A stretch of 64,000 nucleotides of DNA from contig OY783206.1 of the NCBI GenBank assembly GCA_963678705.1, positions 24,997,807 to 25,061,806 on the forward strand. Reading direction: 5' to 3'. A program made the position numbers and the translations under genes. This stretch comes from Panorpa germanica (Eukaryota > Arthropoda > Insecta > Mecoptera > Panorpidae). Below, piece by piece: positions 1-11,487 of this stretch; position 1 is the stretch's first letter; each line of letters starts with the position of its first letter. The notes below the pieces were generated by a model that did no database searches, was not told the origin of the DNA, and worked only from the letters and a program-made list of their open reading frames with translations.

Positions 1-2286
1 ATGAGGTTCCCTCGATAGCCGCAGTTAAACTGACAGTTGTCAAGGACTTTGCTGTAATGTGTGTTTAAAATGTGTATTGATAAAACGCAAATGATAAAAA
101 CCTTATATTTTACTTCTAAAACAACCCTATTTTGTTCCCTTATAGGACGGAGTTAAAATAACATTTTATAAATGATTATTAATACGCAGTAAAAGTTCTG
201 TTTGAGCTTCCATTTGCAATTTTCTACTACAAACTTTTATATTAAAAAAGTATTTTGATTTTATTACGTTCTATTTATAGCTGCAATCCTGTTACTATCT
301 TCAGTTAAATTTAGATATTTTTAAGTTAATTATTACTAGGTTTCGATTAAGTAAAATGTTACATTTATGTCGAATGATGATTAGTAATTAAGTAGTTTTA
401 TTGTTATTACAATTATCCACATAACGTTTGTTCAAGGAATTATCATTAGGAGGTAATGGTACCGTCAATGCAAAAAGTTTATACCTTTCTGTACCTTTGA
501 AAATGAATGTTTTAATTCCCAATTAACTGGCTTTTTACCTGTGTTTTTTATGCATATTTAATTTGAATGGGCTTGTGTCCTCATTTTTTAGTGGTCGATT
601 TTTCAATTGTTGATTAAACTTCATGTTAATAAATGTGTATTGGCGTTTCTATTTAATTAAATGTCTAAATGTTAACGGATATATAGCAATTAAAAATTTA
701 AATTGTAGTTTTAGCGCTGTGAGATGTCGGCCATATTTATGACGTAACATGTAGTGGCATAGGTCAGTTATTTGTTGATTAGGTCAATGCTGTGTTAATG
801 TTTTGTAGCTGTTGGTAGTCCTGTGTATCTAGTATGTATGCGTTAATTAGATAAGAATAATAAGTTTTTATTTTATTTAACCCTGTTACGGCAGACATAA
901 TATTGAAATTTTATTGTTCCTCGAAACAGCTGGAAATAATATTTGACATAAAAATACATATAGTACAGATTTATGAGCTCTAAGGTTGGTAACCTGTAAA
1001 CTTGTCAGAGTTGTCAGACCTGTCAAGAATATATCTGTTTTACTCTCTGTTGTTTAAAAGATATAGCAGTATAGCGAACGTGAGGTCACATGTCTTGGAA
1101 TGTTCTAGAACGTTGAATATCTTTAATAACTAAAAAGATAAAATGACTTTCTTAATTTTTATTATCTCCTAACATATAAAAAGTTACTAAAAAATAATTG
1201 GAAATTTGAGTTTCTAGTAACCCACTTTATCAATGTATAGTACTCTTTTATAGAAATTAACACATACGACACTAGCCTTTTATACATTATCCATGCAAAA
1301 CAAAACAACTTAACAACAACAATGATTAAATTATAAATGAACTATTGTAGTAAATATCTCTTTAACTACTAAATTTTATCTTACTTTAAAATACTAAAAT
1401 AACTCATAAACTGATATAAACTATTTAAATTTTTTTTTTTTATTTTTTTTTATTTAACGTCGGCCTATTTCCGATGCTGAGTCCTATCACCGACGACCTC
1501 CTTCAATGTTGGCAGTATTTATGGTGTCGTGGCCTCATATATGTGGGCTACACCACTGCCTAATAACTGTATGATTATGTATGACCATAATCAATATAAG
1601 TTCATAATAACCAAACCCAGAAAATATATATCTGGTCCGGGGATCGAACCCGAAGACACAGCAGTCGGCGTCAAGCATCAATGCTCTCGCCCACTGTGTC
1701 GTCTAAACTATTTAAAGAAACACAACAATTTAATGAGAAAGAAAAATACTACAATAACATGTCGCCGAGTAATTTTAGTTCATAGTTGAACATTTTAAAT
1801 AGAGATGGAGATATAAGCGCTCATTGTCACTCAGTAATTTTAGTTTCTAGAAGACCCATACATGTGTGAGGGCGCTAAGAAGCGCCTTGGCATGATACGA
1901 ACAATTGGACATTGAGTGTTGATATCCTGATGCCAAGTAGAAAGTTGTCCTACAATGCAAGTTTCACACTTGGTAGCTTGCAATAAGCTAACTCCAAGGT
2001 TCATTTTCTACCTGAGATGTTCTTCCATGAATTGTATTATAGACATAATCTAACAGATACGATGCTAACATTGTAATTATTTATTTTATACTTACACAAA
2101 AATAACGTTTAGGAATGGTAATTTTATATTTTCGGATATGCACTCTATCAATTTTTCTTCAGCTGTTATACATGATGTGCAATCGGGGCACACGAGATGT
2201 CCAGCGTAGCACGCTGTGTAAGGAGGCCGGATTACTAGTTGGCAGCTTGGACAAGTCATCCTTTCCAGGCTGTAGTTTAATTCCAT
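1..2286 (-). CDS. SIAH-like E3 ubiquitin ligase, copy 1 (5' part only)
   Basis: Two-exon gene whose 3' part lies off the left edge. Coding exon 1 is 2096-2286: 63 codons plus two bases, with donor GT-GTAAGT at its 3' end. Exon 2 enters at 51, after the acceptor AG at 53-52, and continues beyond base 1; the phases fit. Exon 1 encodes a SIAH-type RING start (CPSC at residues 12-15, then CYAGHLVCPDC), but the last pair of zinc ligands (CPxC in SIAH) is missing. The few visible exon 2 codons open the SIAH zinc finger. The start ATG lies just downstream of a probable acceptor (TTTCCTGCAG), so a non-coding 5' exon is likely. The intron (52-2095) is long and carries a SINE. By family knowledge, SIAH proteins transfer ubiquitin to substrates held by the SINA domain. 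Whether this copy is functional cannot be judged without its 3' exon. Confidence 0.75.
565..1275. repeat. Intron repeat with inverted ends, about 700 bp
   Basis: This intron segment begins GGGCTTGTGTCCT near 567 and ends near 1275 with an inverted version of the same ending. The copy 5 end reads AAGACACAAGCC, and the copy 2 counterpart reads AGGACACAAG. Related segments occur at about 7398-8805 (holding another insertion) and 51165-51870. Inverted, broken copies lie at about 30440-30480 and 30764-31330, 46085-46640 and 61600-62150. I see no clear target duplication. It looks like an old inverted-terminal DNA element, and it helps explain why this gene subtype has introns near 2 kb against 310 bp in the other. 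Confidence 0.45.
1430..1704 (-). mobile_element. tRNA-derived SINE in the intron of copy 1
   Basis: On the minus strand the element starts with a tRNA-like head (GTGGGCGAGAGC, then box B GGTTCGATCCC near 1638-1648). It ends in an A/T-rich tail, seen on the plus strand as the T-run at 1430-1450. It is flanked by a 12-bp direct repeat, AAACTATTTAAA, at 1418-1429 and 1705-1716. The homologous intron remnant of copy 2 has a single such site at 8950-8961 with no insert, which fixes both ends. Polymerase III transcription and movement by a LINE are family knowledge, not seen here. Confidence 0.85.
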
Positions 2287-2581
2287 TATTCTTATCTAAC
2301 AGCAAATCTGCAGGAAACAATATTTTACTTTTATGAATTGTCATAACCTAAAAATATTTAATGCCTTGTAAACAAAGCTACTTATATTTAACGTTCATTT
2401 AATTACTTTTCATGTCAATCAATTTGTTAATATGAGTTATTATAAAAATATCTTTGTTGTAAACTTGTAAGTTTAAAAGTAAATAATAAAGAAAGTTGTG
2501 GACAAAAGGAATGGCGCAGTATCTAGAAAAACAAGGAAAAAAGAAAAGGACAGAAAGATTTAAACTTGTAGTGAAGAGAGG

Positions 2582-2941
2582 GGTAGTAAGTGCTGGTAAT
2601 CAGAGGAAGAGAATAGGTGTAAGGAGAAAGTGAAACGTGATATAGACCGGATAGAAATCCTGAAAGTGGAGAAGAAGTGAACAAAACGGATAAATTAGGT
2701 TAGAAGAAAAAAGAAGGAAAATAAAGACAAAGGAGATGAAACGTGACAGTAGGAATGAATCCGTTGGTTTAATAAGACATTGAGATATTGGGAAGAAATA
2801 GAAAGGAAGATTGCCAGAATGTGTAAGCGAGATAAAGATACGTTGGAGCAGATGAGATGAAAATGATATTTCAGGATGGATTGAGAAAAGAAAATAGAGC
2901 ATTTAGAAGAAGTGTCTTTGGCTTTTCTTTTGAATAAATAA
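2582..2941. repeat. Unique insertion upstream of copy 1, possible decayed non-LTR retrotransposon piece
   Basis: About 350 bp here are missing at the same place in the upstream regions of copies 3, 4, 5 and 6, where the flanks join directly. The plus strand is purine-rich. A broken plus-strand reading contains phrases such as RIARMCKRDKDTLEQM near 2811-2860, which recall the Cys-rich C-terminal end of R1/I-type retrotransposon proteins. That resemblance is from memory and weak. No target duplication is visible. Confidence 0.35.
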
Positions 2942-5277
2942 ATTACAATTTGCAAGAAGAAATTAAGAAACAAAGGATAACCCATTATTATGATATAAAT
3001 AATATGTATTTGGTTCGGGGAATAAGGTTTGTACTACACATGAAAAATGTAGATTTCGTACCCACTGATGCGACTTAAACATGCGGCACTAATAAAACCC
3101 TTACTTTTGTTATGTAAAAAAATTCTAGGTAGTATCTTTATGAAACAAAAATGTTTCAATCATTCGGCGGTACTTTTAAAAAGATTGCGATTTTTAATAT
3201 GATCTCAAGCAGATGGGTCAGTCTGCAGTATATTCTCAGTGTGTGTTGACGGTTTAGTTTGTTTAGTAAATAAATAAAAATATTTGAAAATGGACAAATG
3301 AAATAAACCTGAACAATAGATCATTGTCAAACTGTGTTTGATAAGGGTAAGCACGAGTTAGGAGAGACCTTGTTATATAACTTAGTTTTATTACTCTTTT
3401 TTCTAAAGCAGATTGAAGGAATTCGTTCGAAATATAAAAGCTTCCGACGTATTAAGTTGCATGTTGCACTAGTGTGGACGTATTGTACAACTACTTACAA
3501 CAAATGTTGGATGTCGCATATTTAAGTCGCACGTATGTGTACGATGCTTAATTCAATTATGAAATTAAACAGGGAGCTTAATGACATCATGACTAATAGA
3601 ATAAAAACAAAATCTAAAACTATTAAGCAAATTTATTCAAAACTTATAAGCACCGAAGTTCACCAACTAAAAATCAGATTAACTGTATATGGGTATTTTA
3701 TTTGTTTGAGTAAATATTGTTAAAGAACCTTCTATGTTAAATACCTTCTATGCATATATTAATGGGAAAGGGGGAAGTATGTGCTGAAATAAACTCTTTA
3801 TAACCCAGTCAATTAAGATAGAAAAATGGATAAATCCTGGAATTGAAATTTAATAAGTTAAAAACTTGCATAAATCTTTGTTTTGACATTTTATAAGTTA
3901 GCTCCAAAGTCTCATAGAATCCAGTGAACGCGAGTTTTGTCACTCAAAGGTCAAAGGCCACATAAATCAGTTTTTATAGATATCTTGTTTCCTATGCATA
4001 AAATTCTCTACAAATTTGATTTTATGCATTTTTTGTATGATCAACCGTTCCCGAGATATAGCGCGCAGAGTGGAAGACGCGATCTGCACTCTCTGATCGA
4101 AAGGTGAAATTGGGTTCAATGAAAGAGTTTAATGAGTAGATAACTTTTAGATGTGGAGACACTTCAACTTAAAACCTTTTCCTGTTTTATTGAGGATTCA
4201 AAATGGCGACCAGCACGATCGTATAAATGCTATCTAAGCAACAGCTTAATATATTTTAAATATTTTCAGGGTAAATGAAAGCTGATAAAATTACTCAAAA
4301 TGTATGCACTATAAGTTACAAGCCGTTTTATAAAAAAAGAAAGAAAATTGTGCGCCTGTCATTGTTCGCACTGCATTTTGGGAACAGTTAATAATGCGAA
4401 AAAATGTTTAAGATCAAATTATTAACGTTTAACGGTAAATTGACAATTCGGTAGTGTCGTTAGTGTTAAATTCAGTAACTATACTATACTACGCATTAAT
4501 GTAGTTAGCTTATCAGGGAGTGGCTCATTATCAGTCAAGCCTTAAGTGATAAAATATACGAGGCGGAATCTAAAATTGAGGTTAGGTATGTCGCAGGGTT
4601 TAAGTAAAGTTTTAAAAAACCAGAACTTCGTCGTAACAAAACTTTAAAAACACATTAGAAGGTTTATTCAATTACCTGGAGTTGTTCAAATACAGGATTC
4701 CTTTTCTTCGTTATCAATTCAACTTATAACCAGTCTTCACAATATGATATTGTTTGTTAGAACTGTCACTGATAACTAATTCTATTTGCAATAATGAAAC
4801 GTCTCAAGCACCATCTACAATCTCTTGATTAGGAGATAGCTCTAATGTAATCTAATCCAGTTTAATCAGCATTACACATTCTTAAATAACAAATATTGTA
4901 CATTTTTTTGGTAAGAGCTTATTGAATTTAAAATATTTTCTCTGGTAAATTGACAAACGCAATTTACTTTTATATATTTGTAATTTTAGTCCAAGAAAAA
5001 CATAATATTATTTTTAAATATCTTTTCTCATTTAAATTTACACCTGTACCATTTGGAATTTCAATACAACCGCGTCTGCCATCTGTTAAGTAAATCATTT
5101 ATTATTTTTTACAAGTGCTGCTTTATAGATGGTGCTCAGGATTTAATTTAACTACAGTGCATCTCTTATAACGCGAATTCAAAGAGCGCGACTAAATTAT
5201 TACGGTAACTCATTTTCTCCAAAGCGTTCCCTGTGTAACACAATACTGTTAGAAATATTTAGTTTTAGTTAGAAGTC

Positions 5278-5283
5278 TTTATT
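5278..5283 (-). promoter_or_regulatory. Probable poly(A) signal of copy 2
   Basis: AATAAA on the minus strand (TTTATT on plus), about 400 bp past the stop codon. The same signal lies at the same relative place behind copies 3, 4, 5 and 6. Confidence 0.5.
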
Positions 5284-5678
5284 AGTCTTTTAAAAATATT
5301 GTGAAAATAATAACAAATAATATAAATGAAGATAAATAATAAATCAGGTAATCCATTTTTTTTATTAAATTTGTATTAAAATTAAGGAAATATTTTACAA
5401 TGTATTCTAGAACAGACACTCCCACTAAACCGTTAACTTTTTTTCTCCAAGATTTCATTTTGATTATGAAATAATGACGCAAGTTCAATTTATTAATTTC
5501 AGAAAAATAGTTTTTATATACATGTATGTATAAACAGCGATATGCCAAAATTTGTCAAAAGTGTTCTCCATCCCTGTACAGTGCATCCAAACTTTGCTTG
5601 AAGTCTTTTGTGTATTATTCCTATAACGCTAATTGTAACGGCAACACATTACCCGCTATATAGGGGGATCGGTGGGTC

Positions 5679-6861
5679 CTAGGCACAATTATTTCTGTAT
5701 ATATTAATTACACATACATATTTATTTTCATGGCACAATACATCCTTAAAAACTTTTCTTGGAATTAAGAAAGAATTATCACGTATAAATGAATCGGTCC
5801 TGATTTGCTTTGCGGTACCCGTAAAGCAAGAATGTGAAAACGCAACGGAAAAACCCGTTTTACTATTGTAGAGACTAAGACTAAAGTTAAAATCAGATTT
5901 TCCATCAGTTAAATTGAAAACAGAAAAATAAACATTATCGTTAGAATACAAAGTTATAAAAAGGAACAGTTTGTCATGAATTGAAATGTAACTTAGAGCA
6001 TAGCCGTTGTTGTACAACTGACGGAAATACGGTGTAGACATCAGTTTTATGTTCTCTGGGTGCTCATCTTTGATATGCTCCGTCAAATCTTTAATTACTC
6101 CCGTCCAATCACATTGTGCAGAATAACACACTGTTGAACGGTAAACGCAGTTCAAAATATGGCCCCTTATTTTCTCTTGAGGACCACTAACAGGACATCC
6201 TGCACCACTGAATTTACAAACAACATCAAAGTCTTCAAGAAGTTGTTCCAAAAAGTAGTTTCTACTTTCTACTAAGTACTTTCGTGAAATTTTTTGTGAA
6301 TTTGTGTTTTTCATTTTCACCAAATATTCATTGTCTTCTAAAGCCGTGATATCCTTGCCTTCGTTGTCCATGTCCATAGAATTTTTTATAATTTTCATAA
6401 AAGTGTAAAGGTGAAAATTAGAAATATTTCCAACTTTACTATGTTTCATATTACTTTCAGAAATCTTAAATTTGTTCATCGTTTGATCGATATCTATTTC
6501 CGGTCCTGTGTGTTCGACATGTTGAATGACAACTCTACTGGAAGTGTCACTTCTAAGCAGTTTCAAGATATACAGTTCGTTATAAAGCAAATCAATGTTG
6601 AACTGACTTATCAGCATAATTGGATTTTGAGAATTAACAGAAAATCCTTCTTCGGGGGTGTCTGTCAACGCCACTAAACGATTTGGGTGTTCTTCACTGA
6701 CATGATACACCAATTTGTCCGGAACATCGCTCCACTCACAGGATTCCATGAAGCATTTGACAGACTCCTTGGGTTTTTTCTTGCACGAATATTCGTGTTC
6801 CGTTAGTGTCATAAGCTTTCCTCGATAGCCGCAGTCAAACTGACAGCAGTCAAGGACGTCG
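5679..6861 (-). pseudogene. SIAH-like gene copy 2, RING-less (exon 2 only)
   Basis: This matches exon 2 of the family. The acceptor AG is at 6863-6862, the reading frame is open from 6861, and the stop is at 5679. It keeps the first SIAH zinc finger (CQFDCGYRG, HEYSC, VKCFMESCEW), the partial first SINA fold, the second zinc finger (CKFSGAGC to CDWTG) and the final SINA fold. Two parts are missing. The second RING has been removed in frame: SRK is joined to SRNYF through four unrelated residues. The upstream RING exon is also absent, because the homologous DNA (copy 1 positions about 1791-3145) is deleted near 9030. With no start exon of its own it is probably a pseudogene, yet the remaining 393 codons hold no stop. 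Splicing from the first exon of copy 3 would be in phase, which is only a possibility. Confidence 0.7.
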
Positions 6862-9030
6862 CTGTAATGTGTGTTTAAAATATGTATTGATAAAACGCAA
6901 ATGATAAAAACCTTATATTTTACTTCTAAAACAACCCTATTTTCTTCCCTTATAGGACTAAGTTAAAATAACATTTTATAAATGATGATTAATACGCAGT
7001 AAAAATTCTGTTTGAGCTTCAATTTGCAATTTTATACTACAAACTTTTAAAAAAGTATTTTGATTTTATTACATTCGATTTATAGCTCTGCAAACCTGTT
7101 ACTATCTTCAGTTAAATTTAAATATTTTTAAATTAATTATTACTAGGATTCGATTAAGTAAAATGTTACATTTATGTCGAATGATGATTAGTAATTAAGT
7201 AGTTTTATTGTTATTACAATTATCCATATAACGTTTGTTCAAGGAATTATCATTAGGAGGTACTGGTACCGTCAATGCAAAAAGTTTATCTCTCAGTAAT
7301 GCGAGCAATTATTGGGACTGTACCTTTGAAAATGAATTTTTTAATTCCCAATTAACTGGCTTTTTACCTGTGTTTTTTATGCATATTTAATTTGAATGGG
7401 CTTCTATACTCATTTTTTAGTGGTAGATTTTTCACTTGTTGATTAAAATTCATGTTAATAAATGTGTATTGGCGTGTCTATTTAATTAAATGTTTACGGG
7501 ATATAGCAATTAAAGTTTGAATTGTAGTTTTAGCGCTAGAGATGTCGGCCATATTTATGACGCAACATGTAGTGGGATAGGTCATTTATTTGTTGATTAG
7601 GTCAGTGCTGTGTTAGTGTTTTGTAGCTGTTGGTAGTCCTGTGTATCTAGTATGTATGCGTTAATTAGCAAAAAATAATAAGTTTTTATTTTATTTAACC
7701 CTGTTACGGCAGACATAATATTGAAATTTTATTGTTCCTTGAAATAGCTGTAAATAATATTTGACACAAAAATACATATAGTACAGATTTATGAGCTGTA
7801 GGGTTGGTAACCTGTAAACTTGAAAGAGTTGTGTCAAGAATATATATCTTTTACTCTCTGTTGTTTAAAAGATATATCAGTATAGCGAACGTGAAGTCAC
7901 ATGTCTTGGAATGTTCTACAACGTTGAATATCTTTAATAATTAAAAGACAAAATGACTTTTTTAATTGTTAATATCTCCTAACATATAAGGAGTTATTAA
8001 AAATAATTGGACGTTTGAGGTTCTAGTAACCCACTTTACCAATGTATAGTACACTTTTATAGAAATTAACAGAGATGTGCGTTTTTCAAATACATATACT
8101 CAAAATGCAAATACAAAATAATAGTTATTTTCTATTTTGTATTTAAATATCTTTTAAGAGTATAAAATTTTATATTTTATTTGAAAACTTTTACAAACCT
8201 ATTTCCTATTTGGAACATACAAAATACTTTTTTCATTTTTGTTACTTCATAGTGCTAATCAGTAAATATTATTTTTTGAATATAAACTTAAAACCCCACC
8301 AACATTAGCACCATCTATGATCTAAAAGTACCTGCACAATTATCTTAATACCCCTCACTACCCCCACATGCGACATCCAACATTTATATATTTTCATTCA
8401 TAAGTTGACATTATTTAGACATGAGTGTACTAAATGTATTGTATTTTTAACGTACAGACTAGTGCGACATAAACATGTGACACTAATAAAACCCTTACTA
8501 TTGCCATTTTTAAACTTATGTATAGTATTTTTATGAAACAAAAATGTTTCAAAACAAAGTCAGTCTTTATCAAAGAGAATTCTCAAAATTACTAAAAAAA
8601 AATAACATTTATATTAGTAACATAAACAGTAATCTATTTTCTCAAAAGTATATTTAAAATACGTATTTTGTATTTAAATACTAACATGAAATTTATTTTT
8701 TATTTGGTATTTGAAATAGGAAAATAACGAGGTATTTGCATTTTGTATTTAAATGCTTTTGAAAAGCATTTGTGCACATCTCTGGAAATTAAGACATAGG
8801 ACACAAGTGCATTCATTATACATTATCCATGCAAAACAAAACAACTTAACAACAATGATTAAATTATAAATGAACTATTGTAGTAAATATCTCTTTAACT
8901 ACTAAATTTTATCTTACTTTAAAATACTAAAATAACTCATAAACTGATTAAACTATTTAAAGAAACACAACAATTTAATGAGAAAGAAAAATACTACAAT
9001 AACATGTCGCCGAGTAATTTTAGTTCATAG
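6862..9030 (-). other. Remnant intron of copy 2
   Basis: This matches the copy 1 intron from 52 to about 1790, without the SINE, and carries the 715-bp insertion at 8070-8784. Homology then jumps past the place where the RING exon should be: sequence after about 9030 matches copy 1 from about 3145. Confidence 0.65.
8070..8784. mobile_element. hAT-type non-autonomous element with captured local DNA
   Basis: The ends are inverted, starting CAGAGATGTGC and ending GCACATCTCTG. They are flanked by the 8-bp direct repeat GAAATTAA (8062-8069 and 8785-8792). The homologous introns at about 1254 and 51846 have the site once. An 8-bp duplication and CAGAGATG-type ends are usual for hAT elements. There is no transposase frame, so it is non-autonomous. 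Its centre (about 8366-8552) closely matches sequence of the tandem array itself, for example 52963-53130, which suggests it picked up local DNA. Confidence 0.8.
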
Positions 9031-11487
9031 TTTTAGTTTATAATTTTAGTTCACTAAATGTGTTCTACTTTACAAAAATGTTTCAATTATTGGGCGGTAA
9101 TTCTAAAAAGATTGCGATTTTGAATGTGATCTCGAGCAAAAGGGTGTGTGTTGACGGTTAGTAAATAAAAAAAAATAAATGAAAATGGATGAATGAAATA
9201 AACCTGAACAATAGATCCTTGTCGAACTGTGTTTGATAAGGGTAAGCACGAGTTAGGGGAGACCTTGTTAAATAACTAAGTTTTATTACTCTTTTTCTAA
9301 AGCAGGTTGAAGGAATTCGTTCGAAATATGAAAGCTTCCGACGTATTAAGTTGCATGTCGCACTAGTGTAGACGTGTTGTACAACTTCTTACAACAAATA
9401 TTGGATGTTGCATGTTTAAGTCGCACATATGTGTACGATGCTTAATTCAATTATGAAATTAAACAGGGAGCTTAATGACATCATGACTAATAGAATAAAA
9501 ACAAAATCTAAAACTATTAAGCAAATTTATTCAAAACTTATGAGCCCCGAAGTTCACTAACTAAAAATCAGATTAACGATATACGGGTATTTTATTTTTG
9601 TTTGACTTCATATTGTTAAAAAAACTTCTATGTTAAATACCTTCTATGCATATATTAAAGAGGGGGGGGGGGGTAGAGTATGGATAAACCCCGGAATAAA
9701 ATATAACAAGTTAAAAACTTGCATAAATCTTTGTTTTGACATTTTATAAGTTAGCTCCAAAGTCTCATAGAATCCAGTATACACGAGTTTTGTCATTCAA
9801 AGGGCAAAGGCCACATAAATCAGTTTTTATAGATATCTTGTTTCCTATGCATAAAATTCTCTACAAATTTGATTTTATGCATTTTTTGTATGATCAACCG
9901 TTCCCGAGATATAGCGCGCAGAGTGGAAGACGCGATCTGCACTTTCTGATAGAAATGTGAAATTTGGTTCAATGAAAGAGTTTAATGAGTAGATAACTTT
10001 TAGATGTGGAGACACTTCAACTTAAAACCTTTTCCTGTTTTATTGAGGATTCAAAATGGCGACCAGCACGATCGTATAAATGCTATCTAAGCAACAGCTT
10101 AATATATTTTAAATATTTTCAGGGTAAATGAAAGCTGATAAAATTACTCAAAATGTATGCACTATAAGTTACAAGCCGTTTTATAAAAAAAGAAAGAAAA
10201 TTGTGCGCCTGTCATTGTTCGCACTGCATTTTGGGAACAGTTAATAATGCGAAAAAATGTTTAAGATCAAATTATTAACGTTTAACGGTAAATTGACAAT
10301 TCGGTAGTGTCGTTAGTGTTAAATTCAGTAACTATACTATACTACGCATTAATGTAGTTAGCTTATCGGGGAGTGGTTCATTATCTGTCAAGCCTTAAGT
10401 GGTAAAATATACGAGGCGGAATCCAAAATTGAGGTTAGGTATGTCGCAGACTTTAAGTAAAGTTTTAAAAAACCAGAACTTCGTCGTAACAAAACTTGAA
10501 AAACACATTAGAAGGTTTATTCAATTACCTGGAGTTGTTCTTCAAATACAGGATTCCTTTTCTTCGTTATCAATTCAACTTATAACCAGTCTTCACAATA
10601 TGATATTGATAACTAATTCTATTTGCAATAATGAAATGTCTCAAGCACCATCTACAATCTCTTGATTAGGAGATAGCTCTAATGTAATCTAATCTACTTT
10701 AATCAGCATTACACATTCTTAAATAACAAATATTGTACATTTCTTTGGTAAGAGCTTATTAAATTTAAAATATTTTCTCTGGTGAATTGACAAACGCAAT
10801 TTACTTTTATATATTTGTTATTTTAGTCCAAGAAAAACATAATATTATTTTTAAATACCTTTTCTCATTTAAATTTACACCTGTACCATTTGGAATTTCA
10901 ATACAACCGCATCTGCCATCTGTTAAGTAAATCATTTATTATTTTTAACAACTGCTGCTTTATAGATGGTGCTCAGGATTTAATTTTATGCTAAATATTT
11001 AACTACAGTGCACCTCTTATAACGCGAAGTCAAAGAGCGCTAGTAAATTATTACGGTAACTGATTTTCTCTACAGCGTTCGTAACCGTGCAACACAATAC
11101 TGTTAGAAATATTTCGTTAGAAGTCTTTATTAGTCTTTTAAAAATATTGTCAAAATAATAACAAATAATATAAATAAAGATAAATAATAAATCAGGTTAT
11201 TAATTTCGCAATTCATTTTTTTATTAAATCTGTATTAAAATTAAGGAAATATTTTACAATGTATTCTAGAACAGACAGTCCAACCAAATCTTAACTTTTT
11301 TTCTCCATGATTCCATTTAGATAGCCACATCTATGAAATAATGACGTAAGTTCAATTTATTAATTTCAGAAAAATAGTTTTTATATACATGTATGTATAA
11401 AAAGCGATATGCCAAAACTTGAAATCTTTTGTATAATATTCCTATATGTTTCCTATAACGCTAATTGTAACGGAAACACTTTACCTG
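9031..11487. other. Intergenic spacer between copies 3 and 2
   Basis: Duplicated spacer matching 3145-5678 and 53110-55317. It contains a 12-base run of G near 9661-9672 and short non-conserved open frames (9736-9960, 10399-10665) that I do not accept as genes. Its right end is the probable 3' UTR of copy 3. Confidence 0.6.
11126..11131 (-). promoter_or_regulatory. Probable poly(A) signal of copy 3
   Basis: AATAAA on the minus strand, about 360 bp past the stop. The position is conserved among the gene copies. Confidence 0.5.

Larger units (their letters stand above)
2287..5678. other. Intergenic spacer between copies 2 and 1
   Basis: No gene is supported here. The segment is shared, with small gaps, with 9031-11487 and 52521-55317, so it belongs to the duplicated unit. 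Short open frames such as those near 3334-3723 are not kept intact between copies. The right part (about 5278-5678) is the probable 3' UTR of copy 2. Confidence 0.6.

Noticed and set aside
2159..2344. Overlapping frame with an ATG upstream of the RING exon start, also at 52393-52578
   Set aside because: It is the wrong frame of exon 1 and lies across a likely 3' splice site; the RING frame has the zinc ligands.
5282..5548. 88-codon minus frame with a membrane-like segment, also at 33520-33786 and 54921-55187
   Set aside because: It lies in the probable 3' UTR of the SIAH-like genes and ends on the poly(A) signal. The few differences between copies mostly change the residue, and it is broken behind copy 3, so there is no sign of coding selection.
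9736..9960. 74-codon plus frame, also at 53516-53740
   Set aside because: The frame is not kept in the other homologous spacers (for example near 3900-4105 and 37020-37270), and no family is recognised.
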